Shown: positions 1-8,785 of the stretch, in pieces
How positions within the stretch are numbered: the stretch's first letter is position 1
Layout: each line of letters starts with the position of its first letter
NCBI GenBank assembly: GCA_026388985.1
Contig: JAPLIS010000017.1
Coordinates: 27,641-91,640 of the forward strand
Direction: 5' to 3'
Origin: Candidatus Babelota bacterium
GTDB taxonomy: Bacteria; Babelota; Babeliae; Babelales; Vermiphilaceae
Length of the DNA: 64,000 nt
The notes under the pieces: generated by a model
What the model saw: only the letters and a program-made list of their open reading frames with translations
Databases searched by the model: none
What the model was told of the DNA's origin: nothing
Program-made: the position numbers and the translations under genes

Positions 1-168
1 TTCCTGGCGAGTTAAAGGTGCAATAAAATCTGAAGACTGAATATCTCCTATTGCTTTGTCAGCACCCTTAAAGTAATCAAAAATGCGCATTCCCACAAAA
101 AGAATCGACGCGGTAATAAGCGCCGTGATAAGCCCTGACATAATCACATTGTGCAACTTTTTCATCAT
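1..168 (-). CDS. N-terminus of a membrane-anchored hypothetical protein (partial)
   Basis: Read on the minus strand, this is an open frame of 56 codons from a double ATG that runs off the left edge of the window. A ribosome binding site (AAGGATG) lies just upstream. The peptide starts MMKKLHNVIM and has one hydrophobic segment at about residues 9-27, so it is an N-terminally anchored or secreted protein. The visible part then turns polar. I do not recognise the family; the rest of the gene lies outside the window. Confidence 0.6.
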   Translation of the reverse strand, partial: MMKKLHNVIMSGLITALITASILFVGMRIFDYFKGADKAIGDIQSSDFIAPLTRQE

Positions 169-384
169 AACAAAACATCCTTAAAAGTAGACATGTACCT
201 CAAAACAGAATACATACATATAGATTATATTTAACACACAAAAAACCACTAAATTATTCCTGATAATAACACATAAGCAACTCATGTGCTAGCGCAAAAG
301 AAAATCTAATGGTATTTTACAAATTAACATGAGTTCGACATAAAACATAAAAAAACAGTTCCCGCTCTTCAAAAAGGAAATAGT

Positions 385-774
385 ATGAGAATGCAGAAAA
401 GACAATTTCGAATAGGAGAATTCGCTAAACATCTTAACATTGAACGATTTGTTGTTCGTTTTTGGGAAAAAGAATTCAATCTCAAAACAGATCGCTCTCT
501 GGGAGGACAACGATTTTATAGCGAAGAAGATCTTGATATGTTTACAAAAATAAAAGAGTTATTGTACAACAAAGGCTTCACCATTGCTGGTGCAAAACAA
601 CAGATTTTTAGACAACCAGAGCCAACAATTATAGCTTCAAAAAAAACAATTATCGATTACACAGAACAAGATCTCCTGCAGCTAAAAACCCTTTTTAATA
701 AAGAAAAAAAGCACTTAATCAATCAACTATTAGATCTTCGCCAACAACTACATAAACTACAAAACTTGTTATAA
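385..774 (+). CDS. MerR-family transcriptional regulator
   Basis: This 129-residue protein begins with a MerR-type winged helix-turn-helix at about residues 7-75: the FRIGEFAK helix, a WEKEF turn and a GGQRFYSEEDL wing. A C-terminal leucine/glutamine-rich helix at about 95-129 probably dimerises. MerR proteins bind spaced promoters as dimers. There is no cysteine cluster or large ligand domain, so the signal it senses cannot be named. The start follows AAAAAGGAAATAGT; a second ATG two codons later is equally possible. It lies 150 bp upstream of murC on the same strand, but murC has its own promoter, so a shared transcript is not required. Confidence 0.85.
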   Translation: MRMQKRQFRIGEFAKHLNIERFVVRFWEKEFNLKTDRSLGGQRFYSEEDLDMFTKIKELLYNKGFTIAGAKQQIFRQPEPTIIASKKTIIDYTEQDLLQLKTLFNKEKKHLINQLLDLRQQLHKLQNLL

Positions 775-832
775 AACATAGTATTAAAACCGACTACTTT
801 TTAATAATTTAATTTTTAATGCCATATGAGAA

Positions 833-861
833 TTGTGTATATGGGGCAAACATGTTAAAAT
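833..861 (+). promoter_or_regulatory. Predicted sigma70-type promoter of murC
   Basis: TTGTGT at 833-838 and TAAAAT at 856-861 are separated by exactly 17 bases, in the gap between the MerR gene and murC. The fit to TTGACA-17-TATAAT is good. It leaves a leader of about 55-60 bases before the murC start. Sequence match only. Confidence 0.5.
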
Positions 862-926
862 AGAGCTGTTTTCTTTAATTATTCAGATACAATAAACAAA
901 TTGCCTATAAAGAAATAATAGAATTA

Positions 927-2312
927 ATGTATAAAAAAAAAGCACATATACACTTCATTGGCATTGGCGGCATAGGTATGAGCGGTATTGCAACCATTTT
1001 AAAATACCAAGGCTATACTATTTCTGGTTGCGATATGGAATTGGACCAACAAAGTATCAAAAATTTAAAACAGATCGGTTGCACTGTTTTTCACGGCAAC
1101 AACACCACATTGTGTGCTGATACCAGTATTACTATAGTTGTATACTCATCGGCAATTCAATCAAACAATCCGGAAATTATTGCTGCGCAACAACGTGGCA
1201 TAGCGACTATACCTCGTGCACTTATGTTGGCCGAACTCATGCGTACAAAATATAGCGTTGCCATTGCCGGCTCACATGGCAAAACAACTACGACTTCCTT
1301 AATTTCTCATATATTAATCGAAGCGGGCATTGACCCAACAGTTATTATTGGAGGGCATTTGCACACCATCTCAACCAATGCTCGTTTTGGCGCCAGTGAC
1401 TTTTTAGTTGCAGAAGCTGATGAGAGTGATCGCTCTCTTTTGTTTTTACACCCAACTCTGGCAGTAGTAACCAATATTGACTTAGAGCATCTAGAAACAT
1501 ATCGAGACCTAGATGATATAAAACAGACGTTTCAACAATTTTTAAGTCTATTGCCATTTTACGGCAAAGCATTTGTATGTGGTGATGATGAAAACATAGC
1601 CTCATTGCTCCCTATCGCCCACATTAGTATGGTAAAATATGGCATTAACCCACATAATGACATTATTGCGGATAACATTCAGCTCCACACAGACCATTCA
1701 TTTTTTAATGTGCATGTTAAAAAAAACATGCTTGGGACCATTCATCTGAATATGCCAGGGAAACACAATGTGCTTAATGCGCTTGGCTCTATTGCTCTTG
1801 CACTTGATCTAGATATCCCTTTTGCTACCATTACAGCTGCTCTTGCTACTTTTCAAGGGGTTGATCAACGCTTTACCTATCGTGGCACCTTTAATGGGGC
1901 ACAATTATTTGATGATTATGGACATCATCCAAAAGAAATAGAACTCACCCTTGAAGTTGCTCGAAAATGCACCAAAAACAAATTATGTGTTATCTTTCAG
2001 CCTCATCGATACACAAGAACGTATCATCTATGGAATCAATTTATAGACACATTTTTAAACAGTCCTATCGATCATCTCGTAATAACTGATATTTTTCCCG
2101 CCAGTGAACAACCGATTGAGCATATCACCAGCAAACGCCTTGTGCAGGAGCTACAATCTCGTAACCCTTCTTTCACTATTCAACATATCCCCTATGATAG
2201 CGCTCTTACAGCCATAGAAACCTATGTGCACGATAATGCTCACCTCTATGGCCTCATTCTTTTTTTAGGTGCCGGCAAAATCAATAAGATTTCAAAAAAA
2301 CTATCACATTAG
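927..2312 (+). CDS. murC: UDP-N-acetylmuramate--L-alanine ligase
   Basis: MurC adds L-alanine to UDP-N-acetylmuramic acid, the first peptide-forming step of cytoplasmic peptidoglycan precursor synthesis. The 461 residues match the usual family length. The N-terminal Rossmann motif HFIGIGGIGMSG is at about 9-20. The ATP-binding loop GSHGKTTTTS is at 115-124, and the central-domain EADESD motif follows. A Mur ligase C-terminal domain starts near residue 310 (DDYGHHPKEI, then QPHRYTRT). All hallmark motifs are intact. With murA at 59.96-61.3 kb it indicates that a peptidoglycan pathway is kept. The murC neighbours seen in a typical dcw cluster (murG, murB, ftsQ) are absent here. Confidence 0.97.
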   Translation: MYKKKAHIHFIGIGGIGMSGIATILKYQGYTISGCDMELDQQSIKNLKQIGCTVFHGNNTTLCADTSITIVVYSSAIQSNNPEIIAAQQRGIATIPRALMLAELMRTKYSVAIAGSHGKTTTTSLISHILIEAGIDPTVIIGGHLHTISTNARFGASDFLVAEADESDRSLLFLHPTLAVVTNIDLEHLETYRDLDDIKQTFQQFLSLLPFYGKAFVCGDDENIASLLPIAHISMVKYGINPHNDIIADNIQLHTDHSFFNVHVKKNMLGTIHLNMPGKHNVLNALGSIALALDLDIPFATITAALATFQGVDQRFTYRGTFNGAQLFDDYGHHPKEIELTLEVARKCTKNKLCVIFQPHRYTRTYHLWNQFIDTFLNSPIDHLVITDIFPASEQPIEHITSKRLVQELQSRNPSFTIQHIPYDSALTAIETYVHDNAHLYGLILFLGAGKINKISKKLSH

Positions 2313-2540
2313 GCATGTTTTAAAAAACAATTAAAGAAAATTATTACAAACTGTTGCTTTTTCGGCTTTCTTGATGCTATTCTAAACAGTAAGAAGTAAC
2401 TCTAAATAGCAATTAAGCGACTTTATATATTTAAAACATATAAACAGGAGGACCCAGACAATTCATGTTAAGAGAGACTAAAGAAAAATCGAATAAAAAA
2501 GTATTTAAATATATATAATTTATAAAAAAGGGAATATATC

Positions 2541-2717
2541 ATGAATAAAAAAATACAAACACAAGCAGAAAAGTTACATAACCAACTTAATAATACTGCT
2601 GAACAAATCCACGAGTTAAAAAAAGAACTTGGGTAATATACCAAAAATAGCGACTCGGGTAACTGCAACGATACTAAAGGCAACAATAAAAACAACAATG
2701 GTGGCCAGAAAAAATAA
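2541..2717 (+). pseudogene. Upstream copy of the small coiled-coil gene, interrupted by a stop codon
   Basis: The frame opens with ATG and reads MNKKIQTQAEKLHNQ, matching the intact copy at 2806-2985 codon for codon. Codon 32, GAA in the intact copy, is TAA here (2634-2636). After that stop the same frame continues to a second TAA at 2715-2717, through an Asn/Gly-rich tail ending in GGQKK as in the sister copy. It is therefore a point-mutated duplicate and not an unrelated ORF. The 31-residue heptad-like helix could still be made. Confidence 0.75.
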
Positions 2718-2805
2718 CCTCCATTAGGCGAGACTCAAAAAGAATCGAATAAAAAAGTATTTAACTATATATAATTATATAATTTATAAAAAAAAGGAAT
2801 ATGTC

Positions 2806-2985
2806 ATGAATAAAAAAATACAAACACAAGCAGAAAAGTTACATAACCAACTTAATAATACGGTTGAACAAATTCACGAATTAAAAAAAGAACTTGGGGA
2901 ATATACCAAAAATAGCGACTCGGACAACTGCAATTCTGGTAACGGTAACGATACTAATGGCAACAAAGGTGGTCAAAAAAAATAA
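2806..2985 (+). CDS. Small coiled-coil / Asn-rich hypothetical protein (intact copy)
   Basis: A 59-residue protein with a strong ribosome binding site (AAAAAGGAATATGTC) before the ATG. Residues 1-31 form an amphipathic helix with a coiled-coil pattern (KLHNQL, EQIHELKKEL). Residues 35-59 are a polar Asn/Gly/Ser tail with one cysteine, ending GGQKK. There is no signal peptide. I recognise no family. Its coding status is supported by the near-identical tandem copy, where most differences are silent, conservative or in the tail. A 10-bp inverted repeat follows at 3045-3078. Confidence 0.6.
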   Translation: MNKKIQTQAEKLHNQLNNTVEQIHELKKELGEYTKNSDSDNCNSGNGNDTNGNKGGQKK

Positions 2986-3044
2986 CCTCCAAATAATAAC
3001 CTCTATGGTAAAATATGGCGGTAAAAAATGACAAAATAGTTATT

Positions 3045-3078
3045 ACATAAGCGATACTAAATAGAGTGTCGCTTATGT
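3045..3078 (+). terminator. Hairpin terminator candidate
   Basis: A perfect 10-bp inverted repeat, ACATAAGCGA and TCGCTTATGT, with a 14-base loop. It lies between the small coiled-coil gene and the glycine-rich protein genes and is followed by GTTTATT. It is plausible as a weak intrinsic terminator; the T-tract is short. Confidence 0.45.
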
Positions 3079-3144
3079 GTTTATTAAGCCTTAGTTAATA
3101 GTTTTATTATAGAACTTTACCGTACTTTAAAAAGGAGATCGGCA

Positions 3145-3840
3145 ATGAAAAAAATTACATTACTACTTATGAGCGTAGTTCTTATAGGTAGCAGCTTAAC
3201 AGATATATATGCTCGTGGTGGCGGAGGACGCGGTGGCGGTGGCGGACGTAGCGGTGGCGGTAGTCGCGGCGGCGGCATGAGAAGCGGTGGCGGCGGTAGT
3301 CGCGGCGGTGGCATGAGAAGCGGCGGCGGTAGCCGTGGTGGCATGAGAAACAGTGGACGTGGCGGAAATAGAGTAGCTGGCAATAGTGCTGGCAGACGTA
3401 CCGGTAGACCAGGTACTGGAGCGGGAGGCAATAGATCCGGCAATCGAGGCAGAGGCAATCGCAATATAAGCAACACCACTAATAATGTGGGTGTTGTTGG
3501 AGGAGGCAGAGGCTATTCTGGTGGCGGCGGATACGGCGGCTACTATGGCAATGGTTATGGCTGGGGTGGTTATGGCACTGGAGCAGCAGTAGCTGCTGGC
3601 TTAACTGGCGCAGCGCTCTTAGGTACTGCAGCTTATGCTGCATATCCTGGTCGAGGATGGTATACTCCTAATGCATATGATACTGGGTATTATGGCAACT
3701 TTACTTACGACAATTCAATCACAGACGAAGAAAATTACAGATTATGGGCAGAGAATGACCGATTGAGACAAGAAAAAGCCGATCTTGAAGCCCAAAACGA
3801 AACTACTCAAACTGAAACTCAAGAAATGAAAGTTAATTAA
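3145..3840 (+). CDS. Secreted glycine-rich repeat protein
   Basis: This 231-residue protein has a clear signal peptide (MKKITLLLMSVVLIGSS, cleavage probably after IYA near residue 23). A long Gly/Arg/Ser-rich region at about 24-115 contains tandem units of the type SRGGGMRSGGG. A Gly/Tyr-rich part follows at about 120-145, then an Ala/Gly hydrophobic stretch at about 148-170 and a charged C-terminal coiled coil at about 190-231. The start follows AAAAAGGAGATCGGCA. A single base separates it from the next gene, which has the same plan, so the two form an operon of envelope or surface proteins. No enzymatic motif is visible and the function is unknown. Confidence 0.8.
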   Translation: MKKITLLLMSVVLIGSSLTDIYARGGGGRGGGGGRSGGGSRGGGMRSGGGGSRGGGMRSGGGSRGGMRNSGRGGNRVAGNSAGRRTGRPGTGAGGNRSGNRGRGNRNISNTTNNVGVVGGGRGYSGGGGYGGYYGNGYGWGGYGTGAAVAAGLTGAALLGTAAYAAYPGRGWYTPNAYDTGYYGNFTYDNSITDEENYRLWAENDRLRQEKADLEAQNETTQTETQEMKVN

Positions 3841-3841
3841 C

Positions 3842-4294
3842 ATGAAAAAGCATACTTTACTACTTATCGGCATAGCGCTTATAGGACAGAGTATACTAGT
3901 GGTGGCCCAACCAGGATATTGGGGTGGGCCTGGTTATTATGGATATGGCTATTATGGATACGGACCTGGCTATTACGGTGGATACGGACCTGGTTATTAT
4001 AGTCGTAACGCCGCAATTGCTACAGGAGTTGGATTCGGTGTTAGTAGCTTAATTGGTGCTGCTGCAGCTGATTCAGATAGTCGGCGTGCACGCCGTGAGC
4101 GTCAAGAACAAGTGCGCGAAAATAGAAAATTAAAAGAAGAAAATAGACGCCTTCGCCGCGACAATACACAACAAACACTACAAAGTAAGCACCGTGTACA
4201 ACGAAACACTAACACCAATAACCCTAATTACAGAAATAATAGCGATAGGCATGATGCGCGCCAGTATATAGAAGAAGAAGATAATGCTGTCTAA
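3842..4294 (+). CDS. Secreted Gly/Tyr-rich protein, paralogue of the upstream gene
   Basis: This 150-residue protein starts one base after the stop of the glycine-rich gene. It has a signal peptide (MKKHTLLLIGIALIGQS, cleavage near VVAQ). The mature N-terminus has GPGYY/GYGYY repeats at about 24-55. A glycine/alanine segment follows at about 60-77, which could cross or insert into a membrane. An Arg/Glu-rich coiled coil (REENRKLKEENRRL type) occupies about 85-110, and the tail is Asn-rich. The same order of modules is seen in the upstream protein. I infer an envelope-associated structural role and cannot name a family. Confidence 0.75.
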   Translation: MKKHTLLLIGIALIGQSILVVAQPGYWGGPGYYGYGYYGYGPGYYGGYGPGYYSRNAAIATGVGFGVSSLIGAAAADSDSRRARRERQEQVRENRKLKEENRRLRRDNTQQTLQSKHRVQRNTNTNNPNYRNNSDRHDARQYIEEEDNAV

Positions 4295-4305
4295 TTTTCA
4301 GAGAA

Positions 4306-4836
4306 TTAAAGCATACGATCAGATATGAAAATAAAAACATGTATACTTTTTTTGTAGGGCCTGATAGAGATTACAGATCTTTTATCGGGCTTTACAAAAA
4401 AAAGCAATACTTCATGTGCATAAACATCATGAGATAGACTCCAGCCAAAACGTTCCATATTTGATAGATAAAAATCAACTATTTCACCCCTATTCTGACT
4501 ACTCTTATAGCTCAGCTGCCTATCGAGCGATTCTTGAACATCACTCGTGTTATCTAGCTCATTTTTTAGAGATTTTTTTTTCAGTTCATGTGCATGAATG
4601 GGAATAGGAATATCTATAAAATCAGCCCCCATTTCTTGGGATAATAATAAAGAAGTGGCACGCCTCTTGGACATGCCACTCAATAAAGCATTTTTTGCAT
4701 GTTCATCAAACTCTGATTGTAAACCAACCGCCTTGCATTCACTCTTCTTTTTAGAATGACCTACGCACCCGGGCAGCAACAACACATAGCCTATCAGTAG
4801 ATGCTTATAAACTTGTTTCTGTACCAACGGAACCAT
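4306..4836 (-). CDS. Predicted lipoprotein, last gene of the trmD-rplS operon
   Basis: This 176-residue protein has an N-terminal hydrophobic segment ending in LLLPGC, so Cys24 could be lipidated, although proline at position -2 is atypical for a lipobox. Two parts are recognisable: [11 protein letters not shown] at about 71-81, and a C-terminal alpha/beta stretch containing [10 protein letters not shown] at about 127-136 followed by [15 protein letters not shown]. The start overlaps the last 32 bases of rplS, so translation is probably coupled; no good ribosome binding site is seen. It is convergent with the gene ending at 4294. No function is assigned. Confidence 0.7.
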   Translation of the reverse strand: MVPLVQKQVYKHLLIGYVLLLPGCVGHSKKKSECKAVGLQSEFDEHAKNALLSGMSKRRATSLLLSQEMGADFIDIPIPIHAHELKKKSLKNELDNTSDVQESLDRQLSYKSSQNRGEIVDFYLSNMERFGWSLSHDVYAHEVLLFFVKPDKRSVISIRPYKKSIHVFIFISDRML

Positions 4837-5215
4837 GTTTTTTATCTGCAGCCTTAACTATTTTTTCTTTAAGACGTGCTGATTTACCTACGCGATCACG
4901 TACATAATATAATTTTGCACGACGAACATCACCTTTTTTGACCAATTTGATTGACTCAATAAGCGGTGAGTATACGGGTAAAATACGCTCAACAGATATC
5001 CCTTGGGCACTTATTTTACGAACAGTAAAGGTGCTTGATGCCCCCTTGCTATGCTTAGCAATTACATCACCTTCAAAAATTTGTAGACGTTCTTTGTCGC
5101 CTTCTTTGATTCGTAATGAAACTGCAATACCATCACCTACATCAAAAATAGGAAATGAACGATCATACACGCCGATGTCGCCAATTGTTTCTTTAGTTAA
5201 TTTTTTTGCTTTCAT
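4805..5215 (-). CDS. rplS: 50S ribosomal protein L19
   Basis: L19 sits at the interface between the 30S and 50S subunits. The protein has 136 residues. Its core motifs are intact: [21 protein letters not shown] at the N-terminal beta domain, then TFTVRKIS and the [16 protein letters not shown] region, then [10 protein letters not shown] near the C-terminus. The ATG at 5215 was chosen because AAGGAAATATGC lies directly in front; the frame stays open upstream, but nothing there resembles L19. The C-terminal tail is somewhat longer than usual and overlaps the lipoprotein gene. It follows trmD in the standard order, with 82 bp between. Confidence 0.95.
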   Translation of the reverse strand: MKAKKLTKETIGDIGVYDRSFPIFDVGDGIAVSLRIKEGDKERLQIFEGDVIAKHSKGASSTFTVRKISAQGISVERILPVYSPLIESIKLVKKGDVRRAKLYYVRDRVGKSARLKEKIVKAADKKHGSVGTETSL

Positions 5216-5297
5216 GCATATTTCCTTATCAATGTCATTGAGAAAAGCCATCCAAATATATTTTAATATAACGCAAAAGAACACTTTCGCCAAGAAC

Positions 5298-6620
5298 TTA
5301 CTCTCCCTGATTACCCCCATCTTTACTATTAATGCCCAACCAACGATCAAGTACCACCGCTACAGCAGAACGTACCGAAAGATGATTGAAATCACTAAAT
5401 CCTTCAATTGGCAGCAATTGAAAGTCGCACTGACATAAAAATTCTGGTCTCAACCCCTGGCCAGTGCCAAAAACTAACAATACAGGCCTGTCTAATTGCC
5501 ATGCAGTTACTTGATCATAAAAAGTAATAAGTGGTGCATGAACAAGCCCTGTCACCGCTGAAGTTGCAATAACTAATGGAGCAACCCCCTCTTGCTGTTC
5601 TATGGCTGCGATTGTTTGTTCAATCGTATCTTGCACAGTAACTAATTTAACTGCTCGATGACGACTTTTATTATACATAATGCCATTATCAGAACACCAA
5701 AAATCTAATAATTTTTTCACAATTCTTTTCTGATCAAGTAATGGCGTCACCACAAAAAATTCTTTTACCCCATAGGTAGCACATGAACGGGCAATATCAT
5801 GTAAATCTATAGAGGTCACCGAAGTCGTACCAACACCTCGCTCACCACCAATTAATACATCCCCATGAACCAATGCAACATAATGCCGAGGCATATAACT
5901 AGCTGCACAATCTTGTTGTTTTTTGGTCATTGCATGAGAACGCATCCATGAAAAATGCTTACGAACACTGGTACGTGCAGCCTGATGCATACGCCAATCA
6001 GCAATAGCCGCATGATTGCCAGACCGAACAATATCAGGCACTAATCTATTTTTCCACTCGACAGGCTCAGTATACTCAGGGTAATCAGTAAAGGGACCCG
6101 TGAATGATTCCTCATGAACTGATTCCTCTTTGCCAACTATCCCCGGTATCAAACGCAAAAAACCTTCCAGCAACATCATTGCTGGTATGTCTCCACCCAT
6201 TAATACAAAATCGCCTACCGATACAATCATATCAGCATACTCTTGTTCAACGCGTGCATCCATACCTTCATAGCGTGCAGGAAACAACATTACATGCCCT
6301 GCATGTTGCGCTTGTACTGCTATTTTTGCAAGCAATCGCTGATTCAATGGTTCACCCTGAGGTGAGAAAAAAATCTTAAATGCTTTCCCGTGTGCCTTTT
6401 CCTGGCGCTCAACAGCATCCTGCACTACTTCAGGTCGAATTAACATACCTGATCCAGGACCAAATGTTGCAGCATCAATACGCTTTTTAGGCGGCACTAA
6501 TGAAAAAAAAGATTGCACATCAATGCCAATCAATCCTTTTTCTTGTGCACGCTTAATAAGGCTTACACTCAAAAAAGGTTCATACAATTCAGGAAAAACA
6601 GTAATTATTGATACATTCAT
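5298..6620 (-). CDS. trmD: Fusion: tRNA (m1G37) methyltransferase TrmD + TM1570-like SPOUT RNA methyltransferase
   Basis: Residues 1 to about 240 are TrmD, which methylates N1 of G37 in tRNAs to prevent frameshifting: [11 protein letters not shown] at the start, FGPGSGML, the knot region [27 protein letters not shown], and the catalytic-site segment [13 protein letters not shown]. Residues from about 248 to 440 match the family seen as the separate Thermotoga protein TM1570 (Pfam Methyltrn_RNA_4): [32 protein letters not shown] and [10 protein letters not shown]. One frame therefore encodes two knotted methyltransferases. rimM, normally between the KH gene and trmD, is absent. The target of the second domain is unknown. 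Confidence 0.92.
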   Translation of the reverse strand: MNVSIITVFPELYEPFLSVSLIKRAQEKGLIGIDVQSFFSLVPPKKRIDAATFGPGSGMLIRPEVVQDAVERQEKAHGKAFKIFFSPQGEPLNQRLLAKIAVQAQHAGHVMLFPARYEGMDARVEQEYADMIVSVGDFVLMGGDIPAMMLLEGFLRLIPGIVGKEESVHEESFTGPFTDYPEYTEPVEWKNRLVPDIVRSGNHAAIADWRMHQAARTSVRKHFSWMRSHAMTKKQQDCAASYMPRHYVALVHGDVLIGGERGVGTTSVTSIDLHDIARSCATYGVKEFFVVTPLLDQKRIVKKLLDFWCSDNGIMYNKSRHRAVKLVTVQDTIEQTIAAIEQQEGVAPLVIATSAVTGLVHAPLITFYDQVTAWQLDRPVLLVFGTGQGLRPEFLCQCDFQLLPIEGFSDFNHLSVRSAVAVVLDRWLGINSKDGGNQGE

Positions 6621-6639
6621 AAATAACTATTCAACCCAT

Positions 6640-6870
6640 TTAATCTGCTACTCGCACAGATATTTTTTCTTCTGCGCTAATAACTGTGTCAACTAGAGTA
6701 CGTATCGCCCTAATTGTTTGCCCTCGTTTACCAATAAGCCGACCACGATCTCTCGCGCTCACCTTAATGTTAACCGTACGCACATCATTATCCTGTACTA
6801 TTGATACCTGAACACTTTCAGGATCATGAACCAATTGCACAACAACGTACTCAACAAGTTCTTTAATCAT
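6640..6870 (-). CDS. khpA: KH-domain RNA-binding protein (KhpA/YlqC family)
   Basis: A 76-residue single KH domain of the YlqC/KhpA type. The RNA-binding loop is clear in RGRLIGKRGQTIRAIR (GKRG is the GxxG motif), followed by an acidic/basic C-terminus ending SVRVAD. The ATG at 6870 is preferred because AAGG lies 7 bases upstream; a GTG two codons earlier is too close to it. It sits between rpsP and trmD, the usual place in many bacteria. KhpA proteins bind many RNAs, often together with KhpB/Jag. Confidence 0.9.
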   Translation of the reverse strand: MIKELVEYVVVQLVHDPESVQVSIVQDNDVRTVNIKVSARDRGRLIGKRGQTIRAIRTLVDTVISAEEKISVRVAD

Positions 6871-6892
6871 AGACACGCCTTAAGGTACTACT

Positions 6893-7273
6893 TTAGCTTT
6901 TTATAGCCTCAGTCTCTTTACTTTTTGTATCTGACTTTTTGGATTCAGCAGATGTTGCTTTAATTGTCTTTTTAACATCAACAGCTTTTTTAGCTACTTC
7001 TGTTGTCGCGGCACCACCAACTGCTGCTTTTTTTAATCCACGCTTATAGGTACGATATATTTTTTTTGCTGTATCTGAAGGAATAGCTCCTTTAGAAATC
7101 CAATCTTGATATATATCTTCCTTGAAGTTGATCACAACCCCTTTAAGACCATCATATGTTCCTATATCAGATAAAAAAGCCCCATCACGCTTACTGCGTG
7201 AATCAACAGCAACAAGAGTGTAAAAGGGAGTTTTTTTTCTGCCAATCCGTGAAAGCCTAATTCTAACAGCCAT
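6893..7273 (-). CDS. rpsP: 30S ribosomal protein S16
   Basis: S16 helps the 30S 5' domain assemble. The first 80 or so residues match the family: MAVRIRLSRIGRKKTPFY, AVDSRSKRDG, IGTYD, then DWISKGAIPSDTAKKI. The remaining part of about 45 residues is a Lys/Ala/Glu/Ser-rich low-complexity tail, as found in several phyla. The start at 7273 was chosen over one two codons upstream because AAAGGA is then 9 bases away. It stands downstream of ffh in the ffh-rpsP-khpA-trmD-rplS order. Confidence 0.95.
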   Translation of the reverse strand: MAVRIRLSRIGRKKTPFYTLVAVDSRSKRDGAFLSDIGTYDGLKGVVINFKEDIYQDWISKGAIPSDTAKKIYRTYKRGLKKAAVGGAATTEVAKKAVDVKKTIKATSAESKKSDTKSKETEAIKS

Positions 7274-7303
7274 GTACATAATCCTTTATAAAAAACAGTA
7301 AAT

Positions 7304-8638
7304 TTATCGAAACAATCGTTTTAACGGGCCAGACTTCTTTAAAAGCTTAACATATTGTTGCGCTTGTTCAAAGCGCGCAATAAGAGTATTTACATCAGAA
7401 ATCTGAACCCCCGCACCCAAAGCCACTCTTTTTTTCCGTGAAACATCAAGAATAGATGGATTAATGCGCTCTTTTGAGGTCATAGAACTAATAATTGACC
7501 TAAAGCGCTTTAAATCCCCTTCTCCTTTGTGTAATTCTTCTTGAGAAATACGAACATCCCCCATGCCAGGCATATATTTCATAATAGTAGACAATGAACC
7601 AATTCTATTCATCATATCCATCTGCTGGGCAAAATCATCTAACGTCATATGCCCTGAAAGCATTGCTTTCTGCATATCTTCTTGCTCTGATTCTTTAATT
7701 TTATCTTCTGCGTGCTCAAAAAGCGTCTGCAAATCTCCCATTCCCAAAATACGACTTGCTGCACGCTCAGGATAAAATTGTTCAAGACTATCAACCTTTT
7801 CACCTACGCCTACAAAAATAATTGGTTTTTTTAATGAATAACGAAATGAAAAAGCTGCTCCACCACGAGTATCGCTATCCATTTTGGTCAATATAGCGCT
7901 ACCAAATCCAACACCACTATCAAATGCCTGCGCTACCGCTAGAGACTCTTGACCTGTCATCGCATCCAAAGCCAATATTTTATAACGAGGACTTAAGTGT
8001 GCATCAATATCCCGCAACTCTTGCAACATTTGATTGTCAACATGTAAGCGACCAGCCGTATCTAAAAAAAGCAGCTCATAGCCATTGTTTTTAAATTCTG
8101 CATATATTTCTTTAGCTGCCTCTACCGGATTGGTACTTTTTGCACGATAAAATGACGCATTAGCCTGCAAACTCAACTGCTCAAGCTGATCTATAGCTGC
8201 TGGACGATAAAAATCAACCGATGCCATCAAAATAGACCGTTTTTTCCCTCGACGCCCTGCCTGCTTTTGCACATAATGAGCTAGCTTTGCACAGGTGGTC
8301 GTCTTGCCAGAACCCTGCAATCCCATCACCATGACAACGGCAGGCAATTGAAATGAAAATTCAACCGCTTGTTTACCACCAAAAAAGGCGAGCAAAGAAT
8401 CGTGAACGACTTTAACTAAATGCTCACCTGGCTTTAATGAACCAATAAGTTTTTTACCTACTACCTCTTTTTTTACCGAATCAACAAAAGCAATGGTCAC
8501 ATCAAAAGGGACATCTGCCTCTAATAATGCGTCGCTCACCTTCTCAAGAGTCTGTTTAATATGATCTTCAGAAATCGTTGTATTTTTCGACAACCCTGAA
8601 AACACTGATGCTATTTTATGAGAAAGAAAATCAAACAT
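7304..8638 (-). CDS. ffh: Signal recognition particle GTPase Ffh (SRP54)
   Basis: Ffh binds signal sequences with the 4.5S RNA and, with FtsY, targets nascent chains to the membrane. The 444 residues hold an N domain at about 1-95 and a G domain with P-loop GLQGSGKTT at 106-114, then FLDTAGRLHVD, TKMDSDTRGGAAFS and VGVGEK. The methionine-rich M domain runs from about 310 and includes DFAQQMDMMNRIGS and a PGMGD segment. It is complete and of standard length. It is the first gene of the rpsP-trmD-rplS cluster. The many exported proteins in this window depend on a general secretion route of this kind. No SRP RNA was seen. Confidence 0.97.
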   Translation of the reverse strand: MFDFLSHKIASVFSGLSKNTTISEDHIKQTLEKVSDALLEADVPFDVTIAFVDSVKKEVVGKKLIGSLKPGEHLVKVVHDSLLAFFGGKQAVEFSFQLPAVVMVMGLQGSGKTTTCAKLAHYVQKQAGRRGKKRSILMASVDFYRPAAIDQLEQLSLQANASFYRAKSTNPVEAAKEIYAEFKNNGYELLFLDTAGRLHVDNQMLQELRDIDAHLSPRYKILALDAMTGQESLAVAQAFDSGVGFGSAILTKMDSDTRGGAAFSFRYSLKKPIIFVGVGEKVDSLEQFYPERAASRILGMGDLQTLFEHAEDKIKESEQEDMQKAMLSGHMTLDDFAQQMDMMNRIGSLSTIMKYMPGMGDVRISQEELHKGEGDLKRFRSIISSMTSKERINPSILDVSRKKRVALGAGVQISDVNTLIARFEQAQQYVKLLKKSGPLKRLFR

Positions 8639-8746
8639 ATGTATTTTACCCTACGTAGTATACTACTATTATATCACGCAATTAAAAGTATATACTCCTT
8701 ATATTTTTTTGTAAAAAAGAAAGCATCTTTAATTAAAAATATATGC

Positions 8747-8785
8747 AAAAAAGAAAGCACCCCATACACCGATGCTTTCTTTTTT
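8747..8785. terminator. Terminator-like hairpin between the small lipoprotein gene and ffh
   Basis: AAAAAAGAAAGCA (8747-8759) and its exact complement TGCTTTCTTTTTT (8773-8785) form a 13-bp stem with a 13-base loop ending in a T-run on either strand. A third related arm at 8711-8727 also pairs perfectly over 17 bp with 8771-8787, so two alternative hairpins are possible. It lies downstream of the minus-strand gene 8912-9268 and most likely ends that transcript. No gene is otherwise seen in 8639-8911. Confidence 0.55.

Larger units (their letters stand above)
2472..2985 (+). repeat. Tandem duplication of a small-gene unit of about 250 bp
   Basis: Two copies (about 2472-2717 and 2730-2985) share the leader GAATAAAAAAGTATTTAA, the AT-rich ribosome-binding region, the start codon and nearly the whole coding part. 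The second copy has a few extra bases in the leader and small in-frame differences in the asparagine-rich tail. Close identity outside the coding part points to a fairly recent duplication. Confidence 0.85.

Noticed and set aside
2446..2518. AGGAGG followed by a 17-codon open frame (MLRETKEKSNKKVFKYI)
   Set aside because: The spacing from AGGAGG to the ATG is too long. The sister copy keeps the codons but has no start, so it is probably the leader of the small gene.
3117..3479. Minus-strand proline/leucine-rich open frame
   Set aside because: It is the exact antisense of the glycine-rich repeat region; GGN codons read as proline on the other strand.
5216..5350. N-terminal extension of L19
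   Set aside because: L19 begins at MKAKKL with AAGGAAAT in front. The extension would overlap trmD and has no similarity.
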